NCBI GenBank assembly: GCA_030248225.1
Contig: JASANE010030027.1
Coordinates: 1 to 64,000 of the forward strand
From: Trileptium ribeirensis
Taxonomy: Eukaryota > Nematoda > Enoplea > Enoplida > Thoracostomopsidae
Length of the DNA: 64,000 nt
Reading direction: 5' to 3'
Positions 36,401-48,900 of the stretch are shown here, piece by piece. Below the pieces are notes generated by a model. That model saw nothing but the letters and a program-made list of their open reading frames with translations. It had not been told where the DNA came from and did no database searches. The number at the start of each line of letters is the position of its first letter. Position 1 is the first letter of the stretch. The position numbers were made by a program, and so were the translations under genes.

Positions 36401-37145
36401 CGATTGGCTATCAGAATTCGATTAGATCGTTGTAAGAGCTTAAGTCTGGCGCGGACAAAGTAAACATGCAAATGAGAGACCATGTCGAATACTGCTTCGC
36501 GTACATGGTGTGAATCCGGCAGTGATTTATCATATCCAACAGTTTTTCCTCAAAGACAAAAATTTTTAAATACTGAACCAAAATTAACTACACAGCCTTT
36601 GAATATCTCATTAATATATAAACAAAAATTTTTTAGTATTATGTTTCTGTTGTCCTCCGAATGATCCGATTTTTTCTTTCTTCATACATGGTACTTATGA
36701 CTTTAGTAATAGGAGATTAGCAAATAAAGGATCGATAAAGGGATAAATCCCAGTTGGTTTATTTATGACCTCTGATAACCATTTTCCATCTTATAGTAAC
36801 AACATGGCTTGAAGGAACTCTAGTGCCAGGCGGGTCTGTCACTCCTCATGCTAGATTGCGTGTATATTACCTAAAGCTCGCCTCATCTTCTTTGGTGCCG
36901 GAACACCACGATTAAACTGTAAGGGTGCTGTAGTATTGGGTCTACTTGGAAGAGACAATAGGGATTCCAACGACGGCCGTTATCAATTTTATAAATTCTT
37001 TAATATTTTATAAATATTTCACATGTGTGTCTATTACGAACAGCCATCAAATACAGGGCCGTGTAAGTAGGAACCTAGGATAACAAAAGTGAGACACTGA
37101 CTCAAGCACGCGGAGCCCTGCTTCTCGTCAACGAACACCGTCTTG
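36401..37145. other. Unassigned stretch
   Basis: No gene supported. Confidence 0.5.
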
Positions 37146-37508
37146 CTGGCCTGTCCACAGCGGGCCCACTCACTTTCCAAATCCTCCCATGTTCGTGAGA
37201 TTTTCCCCCATGTCCGTCCCCCCACTCGGTCGAAACCCCCATGTTCAACTAATTCCAAAAATTTTTTGTCTAAAAATTTATGTTTTTTGTTTGCAAATTG
37301 TTTTTAAACATTAATTACCACTATTTATAATGCTAAAATATCGTTTTTACCTTGAAAATACATTCACGGTAGTAAAAATACATGAAAATATGGAAATATT
37401 TAGTATTTTTAAACAAAATTTATCCCCCCCACTTTTATTATTCTCCCGCGAATAAACATGGGGTCCCCCTAAGTCCCACCCCTTTTCGAAGGGCTGTGGA
37501 CAGGCCAG
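37146..37508. mobile_element. MITE with GGCCTGTCCACAG termini, copy 2
   Basis: Perfect 16-bp TIRs: CTGGCCTGTCCACAGC at 37146-37161 and its reverse complement at 37493-37508. The body is homologous to 28458-28793 in inverse orientation. The flanks give at most a weak 4-5 bp duplication (TCTTG/TCTTA), so the superfamily is open. Confidence 0.75.
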
Positions 37509-38329
37509 TCTTACGGTGACGAACGAGAGCTTTCGACATCCACTGTATTCAGTGTACATGGGTTTAGCACTTGGCGCAATACCCCACGGCATTTTACCAA
37601 TTCTTGGGAGTTCAGTAAGCTACCAAGGGCCCCAAGGGTCGAAAATCTAAATTTTGTTATTTTCATAAAATCATTTATTATATGTTTCCCTCAAAAACTT
37701 AACTTTTCCAAAATCAAAATTTTATAAATTTTAGTTTAGTTAAAACTTAATTTGCATATTTTCGACTTGTTTTTCTGTTTAGCTTACATGTGCTAGCAAA
37801 TTTTAGTTTTAGTTGTAAGCAGTTGTACGGAAGACGTCGGCAAATTCGGACGTATTTCATGAGTGAATGTTTTTATATACATTGTTAATAATTTTAATAT
37901 TCGTGTTTGGTTACCTAGCTAGTAGCAATGGTAAATTGCGTCAGCATAGTCAGCCGGTTGTTTATACATGTGTTGAACTACTCTTAAATGTGGAAAACGG
38001 TTTACAGTTGTGTTCCAGCTTGATTTTAAATTTAATTTTGGTGCATTTCGGAGTCTTAAATCAAGATTACGCAATCATTTGACTTATCGAAGAGTCTATA
38101 CTCGGCTCGTCGATTTTTCGGTGTAAAGAATTACACATTCTTATTACTTACTACTGGCGTTTTGTCGAATCTTTGGTGGATTTGTGTTCCAATAAAGGTT
38201 TAGAACACGCTTAGGTATTAGTTACATTAATATTTTTTCAAATATAACTTAGGAAATTATAATGGCAAGTATACTAGGGGCGATCGAGTATTAACAAATT
38301 CCGCCCCTACGTGTCGAGTGAGTACTATC
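37509..38329. other. Unassigned AT-rich stretch
   Basis: No gene supported. Confidence 0.5.
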
Positions 38330-39289
38330 TGTGTGAGAGTACAGGTGGGCTTGTGGTTAGTAGCACGTCTTGTTGGGTGCGAAATCCATCCGGGGCAGCT
38401 GAGCAAAAAGTGCTACTATTGAGATGACCGGATGAGTAAGGGGAGTGGAATCGCATTACCCTCTCGAGTTCCGCTTATCCCAAACTGTCCGCTAAGTTAG
38501 TCAGTCGGGGACTTGTCTTTGAGCTGAATAGTAGTCGACCGCTACTACGCAGTTGTATTTAATGTTGTTCGTCAGCCAGTCGGGGGCGACTTGTGTAATA
38601 TAACTGGCAAGTATTAGCGTAAATCTAAGATCTAGGTTAAGGTAATTATTTAACCCTGCAATCATGATAGCTATTCGGGGGTCGATTGTATGAACTCACA
38701 AGAATAGTAGTAGATTACCAGATAACCTAAATCTAAACATCGATCGCTCAAAACGTAACCTGTTAAATAAGGAACATTCTAGTCTAAATCCAAGGAGTGG
38801 CTTAAGGTACTTATATACTCGTACGGTTACCAGACAGTCGACGGTAATCGTGCCAGCCTCACAATAAGAGTAATAAAATAGTACGTAACCTAAAGGATAA
38901 CAGTACTAGAATTCGGGAGTATCGAGTAACGAGTGATCAAGTGGCCGAGTGATAGTAAAAGCTTAAAGTGAAAGCGGAGTGAATTTCTAACGGTGGCATA
39001 GCAAGATCTATAGCCGAAACTGCTAAAATAACCGGTGGAATCGTACGCAAAATAACGTATACGGGTACTAAACAACAGTGCCGTGAATCTACGCTACGAG
39101 TGCTAAACATTGTGTGCCTTAATATTTTTATCATATCTTGTAATAAAGTATTCTTGCCAAGGGTTTGGTGCCTAGTGTCTAAATCAGGAGTGCTAGAGTA
39201 GCACCGCGCCGCAACGCAAAATATAGGGCACGAGAACCCACGGTAGAAGTAGAAGCGCGAGCCAACCTAATTCCCCACCGGCATACTAC
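38330..39289 (+). repeat. LTR-like arm, left, plus orientation
   Basis: About 0.95 kb is homologous to the reverse complement of 40775-41745. Aligned landmarks are ACAGGTGGG at the start, GTAGTCGACCGCTACTA, TAATTATTTAACCCTG, CGATTGTATGAACTCACAAG, an AATAAA signal (39142-39147) and CACCGGCATACTACTGGCC at the end. A motif like GTCAGCCATTCGGGGGC recurs three times. AATAAA followed by a tRNA-like primer site makes a retroelement LTR the best reading. The start is imprecise. Confidence 0.65.
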
Positions 39290-39307
39290 TGGCCACACCT
39301 CGAATCG
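39290..39307 (+). other. Candidate primer-binding site
   Basis: Begins TGGCCACACCTCGAATCGC just after the left LTR-like arm. Its reverse complement ends GATTCGAGGTGTGGCCA, which has the form of a tRNA 3' end (T-loop TTCGA and terminal CCA). Confidence 0.6.
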
Positions 39308-39325
39308 CACATCTTTAAGTGACAA

Positions 39326-39491
39326 ATCCCGTCCCCGTTTAATAACCGATAGCCTTCATAGCGAAAAATACTGCCAATACCTACCCCACTGAAAATCCTA
39401 AAATATTGTTTTATTTTTAAAGTTCCAAGGGGTAGGGGTTGGTAATGTACTTTTCCTTATGACGGCTATCGGTAATTAAAAAGGACGGGAT
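39326..39491. repeat. Inverted pair of leader segments
   Basis: 39326-39388 is the imperfect inverse of 39429-39491, around a centre near 39408. Both are versions of a segment that also follows the right primer site at 40660-40735, including TAATTACCGATAGCCGTCAT. The leader therefore occurs three times, once plus and twice minus. Confidence 0.7.
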
Positions 39492-39539
39492 ACTTGCACC
39501 GGTTCGGTCGTAGTTTGTTTCGGGTGGATCTTGGCTCGC

Positions 39540-40440
39540 ATTGAATCGTGTTTGTATTGTACCGAGTTGATCTTTCTTTGCACCGAATTGATTATTGCTT
39601 GCTGCGATTTGGTGTCGGCTTTCGTTATATTGTCCTAAGTTTGCACCAAGTTAATCGTTTTTGCACCGAAATGATCGTATTTTGCGTCGAATTGTTCTCG
39701 GCTTATACTGAATCGCGTTCGACTTGCACCGATTTGGCCTTGATTTGCATAGAATTGTTCACCATTTATATTAAATCGGTCTCGGCTTGCATTAGGTCGT
39801 ATTTGATTTGCACTGATTTGTTGTCGTTCGTAGATCTCGACTGTGCTTCCTTTTGCACCGACTTCTTGATCGTTGACTGTGATTATTACCTGGTATGCTT
39901 GCTCCGATTCTTTGTCGTTGTTCTGTACCGTCCATACTTGGCCTCGGTTGAGGGGTCTTCGTTGACTTTCGTTGTCTTGCCAAATTTCGATTCCTTCATC
40001 CTCATCGGCATTTTGTGATTCTTTTCTTGGTTGTGCCGGTGGAATCTGCGCTTAGTTTTGATCGAAGCTTTGGTATAATTGTTGCAGTTCTTTAGTCAAA
40101 GTTGCATGCTTCTTTATGAACTGCAATTGTCTCTTCTTTTGTTGTTGGAGTACTTGTATCATTTTTCGGGTTTCGTTTTCCCGTTCTTCCATTGTTGTGA
40201 ATAGTTCTTCAATACTCATTTCTTCCTGAAACGTTGCGGTATACGTTTCTTGCAAGTTTCATTTGTCTTGCTTTTGTTCTTGACTTTCTGGCTCAATTGT
40301 GTTCGGATCTGGTTCTTGATTTAAATCTTGGTTCTTCCATTGTACTCGGATTTGTCGTCGTCGGTTTTCCGTTTTCGACGTTCTTTTATTCCATCGTCGA
40401 TTCTTTCGAATTTGTTACACTCGGTGGCGTTCTCTGAGAA
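39540..40440 (-). pseudogene. Coiled-coil (gag-like) reading frame between head-to-head LTRs
   Basis: Minus-strand frames begin with a 67-codon frame (40255-40052) rich in glutamate and glutamine (MSIEELFTTMEEREN, then LQFIKKHATLTKELQQLY). Further along, one frame shows a periodic 14-residue pattern (REQFDAKYDHFGAK, IGASRTRFSISREQ), matching an underlying repeat of about 21 bp at 39550-39820. Stops interrupt it. It lies downstream, in minus orientation, of the LTR-like arm and primer site at 40757-41745, the expected place of gag. No capsid, zinc knuckle or polymerase is visible. Confidence 0.5.
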
Positions 40441-40756
40441 ATGGCATTTTAATATTTAGAATTTAAACAGGCTTGCGTATAAACGTCCTGGTTATGAAGA
40501 CTATTAATTGCTACTACCATATAAATAATTTTCTATTTTGGCTTCTGCCTTATTTCGGGCTAGGGGGGTTGATTTTTAGGTTTTCAAAAAATTTTGACCA
40601 CTTTTATTTTATTACCAATTTGTACCATCTTTACACAAAATCGTGGTCACTATGTTATATTTTTTAAAGTTCCAACGGGTAAGGGTTCGTAGATACTTTT
40701 CCTTATGACGGCTATCGGTAATTAAAAACGGACGGGATTCGTCACCGGAAGATTGT

Positions 40757-40773
40757 GGTTCGAGTTGGGGCCA
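40757..40773 (-). other. Candidate primer-binding site, right element
   Basis: The plus strand reads GGTTCGAGTTGGGGCCA, which has the exact form of a tRNA 3' end including the T-loop GGTTCGA and CCA. On the minus strand this is a primer-binding site starting TGG, directly downstream of the right LTR-like arm. Confidence 0.65.
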
Positions 40774-40774
40774 G

Positions 40775-41745
40775 TAGTATGCCGGTGAGACGTTTAGTTG
40801 ACGCACGTCATTTTTGCGTGATCAGTGGCCTATATTTCGCGTAGCGGCGTGCTTCTTGCTCAGCTCGATCACTCCGATTCAAGGAATTGAGTATCAAACG
40901 CGTAGCAATAAAAGTTTATTACAACACCGGTAAAGCAATTAAGGCCCGATAGTGAGCACTTAGCACCCGTAGACTGTGACACGCATTGACTCGTTGAGCA
41001 ATTAGAGCTCTCTCGTTGCTCGTTTCTATACCGTACTATTCTTTAGTACATTTAAGCGCTGATCACTCTATTTAAACATAGACCGGCTACTTTTTGCCTT
41101 CCTCTAGATATTGTCACTGTTCGGCACTAGCACACTCCAATCTTGCAGCCCTAGATAATATTAGTTCAGCTTAGGTTATGTGCTAATCTAATACGCCTCT
41201 TGTGAGGTTTATACGACCGCTCCCGATTGACTGACGACGCACGTTTATCTAAGTATCTGAACCTAGGACCTACATTTACGCTAGTACAGTCCTTATATAA
41301 GGGTTAAGTTTGAGCGAACACCGGTTACTTTTAGATTAGACGTTACTTTACTAGAGCTCTTGTGAGTTCATACAATCGAACACCGAATGGCTGGCACGAT
41401 TACAGGGTTAAATAATTACATTAACCTGAGCCTTAGAGCTAAGCTAGTAAATGCCGGTTATATTATGTTTTGTAGTCGCCCCGAATGGCTGACCAGACTA
41501 CTTTAAATGAACTATTTAGTAGCGGTCGACTACTAATTAATTGAAGTTTGCTCAATCCCTAGGCCCCCGAATGGCTGACCAGCTGGCTGTCTATTAGGTA
41601 TAGAGTTCTGGAGATTGTGGTCGTACGAATCCACTGCCCTTACTCGCCCGGTCTTCTCAAGACTAACACTACTTGCTGAGCCGCCCTCGAATGGCTGACC
41701 AGACTCAACAAGCAATGCTACTATTTCCGGACCCACCTGTTCTGC
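40775..41745 (-). repeat. LTR-like arm, right, minus orientation
   Basis: Inverse homologue of 38330-39289. It has AATAAA on the minus strand (TTTATT near 40914). GTCAGCCATTCGGGGGC-like motifs occur near 41384, 41484, 41569 and 41688, seen as CGAATGGCTGACCAG on the plus strand. The regular occurrence suggests multiplied regulatory or binding sites. Confidence 0.65.
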
Positions 41746-43699
41746 TCGCCCTGACCGAAGTTTTTATGTATTATTAGTGACTATTATAGCTAATACGGTG
41801 TCTCTCCTACTATTTGGTTATAGTACCTAGATTTTTAATTGGGAAGGAGTAATAAAATTATAACAATTAATAAGGTACTAAAATAATTGTGAAGAAAGTC
41901 CTTAAAAAGTGCCAACTAATGTGAGTAAATTATTTAGAGACGCCACTCAGATTCAATAACAATAAAATGTTCCGCTCTGTACAAGCTTGTGACACCTTCC
42001 GGACGCCCAGTATATATAACCGTTTTCTTTGAGCAAGTACAAGATTCAGGAAATCAGAGCATAGGAGTCTCCTTCAAGCGAAATAAGTACTATGTGAAGT
42101 CGAGTAAAAGCGTTCCCTCTTAGCCAATTCTACGCCAGAAATTTATAGCACTCCACGCAATTCTTTGTGTAACATGAACTCGAACCATGAAAATTAACCA
42201 GTAAGCTATAAAATCAAAAGCCGAAATATTTCTCGACACTTCGATTATATCTAACACTCTCTGTAATTATACGTCACTTCCGCCACGCATATACTAATAC
42301 GACGACATGGCAGTATTAGCTAGGTGATGTCTAACTCAAAAAAAATTAAAGTTGGAAGCTATGCGCATAACACGCTGCAGCTAATTCAACTGCATTTATC
42401 CGACCACTTCGGTCAACTCACACTCCAGACTAAATTAAGATTAAAGCTTTAATATAGGTTAGCTAGCACGAAAAATAAACGCGAAATATGTAAATTAGGT
42501 AAGTTTAGGATAAAATTTTAAGAAATAAAATCTTAAGGACGAAAACTTTTAAGATAAGTTTTGAGGGACCAATAAATAAAAAAATCAAAATAACCAATTA
42601 TAACGGTTTTAGAGCCCGGTAACCTACTGAATCCCTAACAAATATAACACCAATAAATATTGAATATTGCGTTAGAAATATGGCCCTAGCTAAATAATTT
42701 AAAGCCTAGCGAAATATTAGCTTCATGTATCATTTCTCGAGTAAGTTTACGATTTTTTGATTTGTTGACTGTTGTGGTTTTCAAACCCTCGGTATTCTGT
42801 GCATGAATGCTCCAGCATCTGTTTCAGGATCTTAAGGCATAAATAAAAATTTCACCCCTGTCCAACATTTATGGTACCTGTATTCTACATCTTTTTATCG
42901 AGATCTCATTTTGGATCGAACCAAACTCGTGCACTGTGGAGGAATTAGGCCATGTGTCCCAATTGCAACGCATACCAACTGCTATCGAAGCTCTTGTTCG
43001 TCATCGAAGATGTGGGTTAGTGCTGAGCAGTGAAGCTCCGCGTGTTCCTATTGGATTATTGTATTTTTATGCGGTATTCCCGCCTATGCGCCTTTGGTGC
43101 ATCAAGTTTGATGGTCACACACAAGTTGTTGTTTACTATAAATCAGTAATAGCAAATTTTTCATGAATTTAACAGCGGCGGTCGAGCTCCAAAACACAGT
43201 TCCGGTAATTCGAGAAACAACAACATCCTCTTAAATGATAAACGTATCCAGAGATGATACTAAAAAATGACAGCCTCTCCATGGCAACGCTCTATTCAGC
43301 GAAGACATATGTAATGGAGCCCGCAGATATAAAACTCGGGCCACTAAACTAACAAACTAGCCATTCGGTGATAATTTCTTTGCCAATCGAGTGGTCGCGT
43401 GAAGGTAGGCAATCAAGTCTCGCCGATAAATCGGCGATTGAAATCATTAAATTCATTTCTGAATTACGCCTAAAGTCCAGGATATATGGCGGATATGATC
43501 ACCTATCTCCGACTACTGTATCACGACAAATTACGTCTGGATACGGAACTTGATCGTAAGATATAGAACATATACTTTAAGAATCATACAAGTAAAATCT
43601 TAAATAGACCCAGTATAAATGCGAAGCCATCAAAAATGAAATCGAAATTGCGCCCCTATACTACAAACTGTAAGACAATCATGAACTTTTGCGCTAAAG
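41746..43699. other. Unassigned AT-rich stretch
   Basis: No gene supported. Frames at 42936-43166 and 43368-43553 have no recognisable domain. Confidence 0.5.
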
Positions 43700-46600
43700 A
43701 CGAATTTAATCGTACTTCCTAACATCCCGCCCATACGACCTCGGCTATCGTAACCTCAAGGGTGGACCGTGAATACTAAATTTTAATCCTATTCTTGGTC
43801 AGACCCAAAAAGCTACGGAGCTTAGCAGGCCGCAGGCGCGCTTCACGGGGTATGTTCGGACCCCGCCCGAAGGGTTGCGCACGTGTCTAGTATCAGGTAT
43901 GATTTCGGAGGTCCCCCAGGGAGGCTAGCACCGACACCTGCTCGCAGGTCATGGAGCTTAGCCGCTATTCCCTATCTTAGACTCATCGGAAGTTGTTTGA
44001 TTCTATTTTAGTGAGATAAGTGTGCAAATAAAGAGTGGAACTGTCCCTAGAAATTTGAAACTCAAGTTGATTTACCTAGATAAGATCGCGGTATGCTCCG
44101 TATTAGAGCACTGATCTATGTAGCCCCCACAGGGTTCCGGCAGGCCCTGAAAGTTTAATGTCGGATTATCAATGGCATGCCCTGCTTCCTCAATAAATTC
44201 TGTGCGAGCGTACTGGTACCTTGACCAGTGAAAGTTTTAACTTATTAGAATCGAGAAAATTCCTAACAAATTTTGAGTCACTGTCACAAACGGGTTAAAT
44301 TTTGGTGACGTTTTCCAGTTATTTTATTTCCTAGTTTCGGAAAAAACGTAGATGGATATGTCAGAAGGCCATGCGCGCCCGTGCTTGTGACATTCTCGCC
44401 CACAAGCCATGGCGAGCAGTGCCTGCTCGTCCGCGCGGACAAACCCAAAAGAAAACTCCCTATCGTCTCGGTATCGAATAAGACTGTACTCCGTGTTCAT
44501 AAGACAATGTTTATTTACAATGATCAAATTTTATTGAGGGGACGAGTGTTCCTGAACAAAGAGCGGGGCGAGATGAGTGAGTCGTACCAAGGGAGCCTAG
44601 TAGTATCTCATTGTAGTCGCTTCGGTTCATCGCATTATGGGGCAGAGGGCGTTAAAAGAGAACATGGGTAGAGCGTACAGATATCCGCATGTTTCGGGCT
44701 AGGGGCGATTATCCCTGCTTCAGCTCAACGTTGGCGAACTAATCAGCTATGCGACGCGATAAGCAGGGGCCCTAGTGTGCTTCAGAAATCGCTCATTAAT
44801 GCAGGTCGCTCTGGGCGACGAATACTTAGGCGGGGCGGAGGGAAAAACGGTGGTCAGAACTGACTACGCGAGCTCGATAGCACCGTTGGAACGCTACGTA
44901 GGGCGATGCCGACTCTAACGGGTGACAAGGGGTGCCTGAAAATTTATCCTCCGGATATACTCGCATTGATGCCTATGTATAAATTCGTTTGCGTTTGATG
45001 TCCTTACCTACCTAATAGTTCGAATGACCGAACAACACACTAAAGAAGCCAAAAGGAAGGGGGAAGTGGACTAATTCCTTGATTTTAGGCTGACGGAATC
45101 TGGTCGTGGAGCTAAGAGGCCTGATGCGTCCTCCTAGGCAACTTTATGAGGCCGCCTCCAGGGGCGGACTCGCTTGTCTGGGTGCGATGCGATCGTGTCC
45201 GCCGGAATTTCGGCGGGACGGAAGGTTTTATAGACTGGAGGCACCTAGCCGAGGGTGAAATGGCCTTATCTCCTATTCTTGGGGTCGTTTGGAACAGTTG
45301 GGCCAAGGGCGACCAGCCCCGGACGCCTTTGCGTCTTCGGTTTTCCTCGTTCTTTTGTTGTTTCTTTGCCTCTCTCTATCCGATACTTTTATTATTACAC
45401 TGCATTATTGCAGTGTCCTCACTGTGCTGCAGTGCAGTCGACGTATTACTGACCTCGTAGTCAGTGTTTTCATACGTCTCTGCAGCCAAGTGGTCAGGAC
45501 CATTGACGCTGCAGCGGGCGTAATTTACCCGTGTAGGATCAAACCTCAGCTCGAGAATACAAAAAGAACCAACTGGGCATACATAGTACATAGCCTAACG
45601 GGCACTCAGGATAAATGGTGAAATCTGGCTAAACTCAGCGATCGACTAGCTCCAAAAAGAAAAAGGGGTTTTGCACTCGCTCGGCCTGGCTCGAGCGGGT
45701 CACCAGTTTTCTTGATTGAGATGAGGAATATATAATTTTTTTATTTTAGCGGCGGGGGCACGAAAATTCCTCCCAGCAAAAGCGCTGCATGAGCACTGCG
45801 AAAGTGCCAGCTGTCAGCTTATTAAACCATGCTCAATTTTAGACATTGGTCTCGAGAGAAGACCATGTCACTATGTTGTAGTGAACAACTGTAAATTGAA
45901 TCGTTTTCGTGGTATATTTCAGAGTGCACAAAAATAAAGTTTTAGCGTCAAACGGTCCACAATCGACATCAGCTGGGGTGAACGGAATTTTGGGTCGGCT
46001 GGGGGCTCTGTGCCCTCGGTCGCGTACTGGGGAGTTTTGGGGAAACGGGGTATAGCCTAGCATTACTTTCGGTCAGTCGTCAGAGAGAAATTCCTTCCTA
46101 CTTGTGCTACCTACAACATTTACCTTTAAACTGGAGTAAGATCTCTGCAAGATTTTATTAGTCCGAACACCGATGTGCCGCAAAACGAGAGCCAAATGAA
46201 ACAGATACAAGCCCTTAATAACGTTCCCAGGGGGAACGGCAAAGACCTTAAGCTCAAGCTTCAACGCCTAGAATTTGTTCCGTCTTTTGTGTTCCCAAAT
46301 TTCTTAACTCGATAGAATAAAAGAAATTTTGCGGGCTTCCTAAAGCCCGACAGAAGCTGGTCCTTCGTCCCTAATCTGCGCTTCTGTCCAAGCTCAAACA
46401 CGGAATGAGCACTGAACAATCCACGAGGCTACAAATTTGGAAACCATAACAGCAAACCATTAAACAAGTCCCTATTTTCCGTGCCATGCGCGTTCAAGGA
46501 ATTTTACCGTGGTCGGCTCAGGAAAAGTCGCCGATTCTAACTCAAAAGAAACAAGTCATGTAAAACCTGGACGAGAAGCGTCCATTTCGTTGTGCCCCAC

Positions 46601-48900
46601 CTACGACCACGGGGAACCAGCAAGACTTCGACCTAGTTGCCCAGTCTTCACAACGCTCTGTGCGGGTGTACCGAAAATCGCCTAATGCCTCTTGCAACGG
46701 AACTCGGTATGAAAGATTGATTCCAGTTGAAGTCGTGTGTAGCATTTCCGTGGGGTTGGGAAGATCAGAACCCGAATACGAATAGTTCTACTCACGAGTG
46801 AGGGTCACGCTACATTCTGGAGGTGCCTAGAAGAACGGTCTGTTACTCTTCACGCAGCAGGGAAAACTAGACCCTGCAACCATTAGACCTTCACGTACTC
46901 ACGAATGTCGATCCTTGGGGCAGCAGCAGCTGAACCCCCTTCGCGAGGCATGCACCTTCGCGGAACATCCCTGGTCCATCGAGTCCATTCGAGGCGAAAA
47001 GCGAAAAAGCAAACACAGAGCCGAATGAAAACCATAGATAACATGAAAACAATGCGCCGGAGCCGGTCAGTAAAGTCGACCGAGCTCCGCGCTGCCGAAG
47101 TCGAACTGATTCCACGAGTCGACGCGTTGGGCGTCGCCTGGAATTTTCTGCCCATAGTTTAATAGGATAGCGATTTTGTCGCTATCCAATCGGTGGCGAT
47201 TTCTTGACGCCCACTTTTTTTGGGTTTTCTGCCCAGTGTCCAATTGGGGACACTTCCGGAAATTCGAATCTTGACGGCTACCGTAAACCGTCGATGTCCT
47301 TAGGGAGAGTCGGCTTCCATTAGATTTGCCGACATCAAATTTAAACCCTCCGAGTACTCGGAAGTTGACCATCTGTGATTTTAGCCCCGATATTCTCATG
47401 AAACTTGGGCTTTTTAAGCCTCAACTTCCAGCAATTAGTGCCGGATGTTCGTTGAAATTCGAGTCTTCTTTACTTGATTTCCTGTCTCAGATTGGTTGGG
47501 TCAACGTTATCGACTTCCGGGACACTCGATCTATAAGCCTTTTTGAGTTTGTTTGCTCTTTTCTCATTGGTTTAACCGCCAACTCGTCGTTCCGCGCAAC
47601 GACCAGCAATCAGCCGAAGCTCTAATTGTTTGGCGACCCCATCTGCTATGTCGCCTTTGTGCTTCCGACTTGCCGCTCTCCTAATTAAGCTAAATTTTAC
47701 TTTGAATATGACCCTCGCTCATGAGGACATCCAAAAACGCCGAAAAGAACCGAGCTTATTTGAAATTTGCATGCGAATACCCATGTTTCAAAGTCTCGCC
47801 GGGGGAACGGACGACGGTAAAACGTCCGTCTCGGGGCCAGAGACGGGGCAAACCTTAAAGTACTCCTAACTGGTCAAGCGCGCTGCTCCAGGGCCCCTAG
47901 GTTCCGCGGGAGGGCCCTAAAGTCGCCCCCCGTTCGTCCTATCCGTCCGTATTTTGTCCGTCCGTAAAACTCTAAAATTTAATGAATTTTAATGTACGAT
48001 GTCCTCGTCCGTCCGTTTTTTCTCCATGTCCTTATATGTATGTATAGTTCTACACATATATATACGTATATTATACACACATACACAAACACATGCACTA
48101 CACACAGTAGACATAGCGGCGTCCTGAGCGACAGAAAGGTTGCTCAGGATAAACACATACTCAGCGCACACGCCAGCAACAACAACAACAAAACGACGAC
48201 GAAGAAGACCGACCAAAAACATCGGTTAGAGAGAAAGCGAGGACAAGAAGACGAAAGGACACCGAGGACACGAGGAGATAACGAAGGGGCGCGGGAAGGG
48301 TGGCGGGACAAGGGGAATCCCGGGAGATTTTCGAGGGGCAGGGGTCAGATTCGGTCCCAGGACGAAAAACGGGGTCGATTGGTACCAAACACGAGGGGGA
48401 AGGACGTAGTAGCGGATCGGGACCCACTTATGGGTTCCTATATGTATTAGTATGGGGAGCTTTAGCGGGCTCTCCTGCGTTAGCGGTTGGGCGGAGCGAC
48501 GCCCGCCGGGTATCGTTGGACTCGTCGTCCAACGGCGATTTAAATGAGGGGTGATATCGCTACCGGGACGTCAGGGGTAGGAACGGTACTAAAATTGCAG
48601 CGATTAGAGAGAGTAGTGACTGCGAGCTTCTTTGAGTGAGTACAGCGAGTCAGCGGGGACTCGGACGGAAGTCTGGCGCACATCATTGGAGTCAACTAGT
48701 CACTATGCACAAAACGAGGGGTCGCATGCACCGGTTCGAAAGTGGGGTAGAGCAACGAGGATGTCGGAAGGTGGGTACTTGCGTTAGTCGCATACTACAA
48801 CGGAGCTAAAGAAACGAGGCGATTTTGCCTGAAATAGTCGTCCGAGGGGCATACACACGCACTCATATATGTAGATAAATATATATCGTCGGTCATAAAT
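43700..48900. other. GC-richer segment of unknown nature
   Basis: About 5 kb is visibly richer in G and C than its surroundings. It carries many overlapping short frames on both strands (for example 46905-47162, 47326-47625, 47992-48450, 48300-48554), none with a recognisable domain. A CA/TA-rich simple sequence lies at 48040-48110. The composition and abrupt edges suggest a large transposon or retroelement remnant. I could not find paired LTRs, TIRs, a reverse transcriptase or an integrase. Confidence 0.4.

Noticed and set aside
38340..38400. tRNA-like A and B boxes in the left LTR-like arm
   Set aside because: GGCTTGTGGTTAGTAGC and a B-box-like phrase occur, but the homologous right arm does not keep them and no tRNA fold is possible.
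39548..40018. 156-codon plus-strand open frame
   Set aside because: It is antisense to the heptad-repeat frame on the minus strand. Its cysteine/leucine periodicity mirrors the 21-bp repeat and no domain is seen.
47625..47660. Possible retroviral-type primer site (TGGCGACCCC)
   Set aside because: The preceding bases do not end in CA, the complement lacks a T-loop motif and no paired LTR was found.
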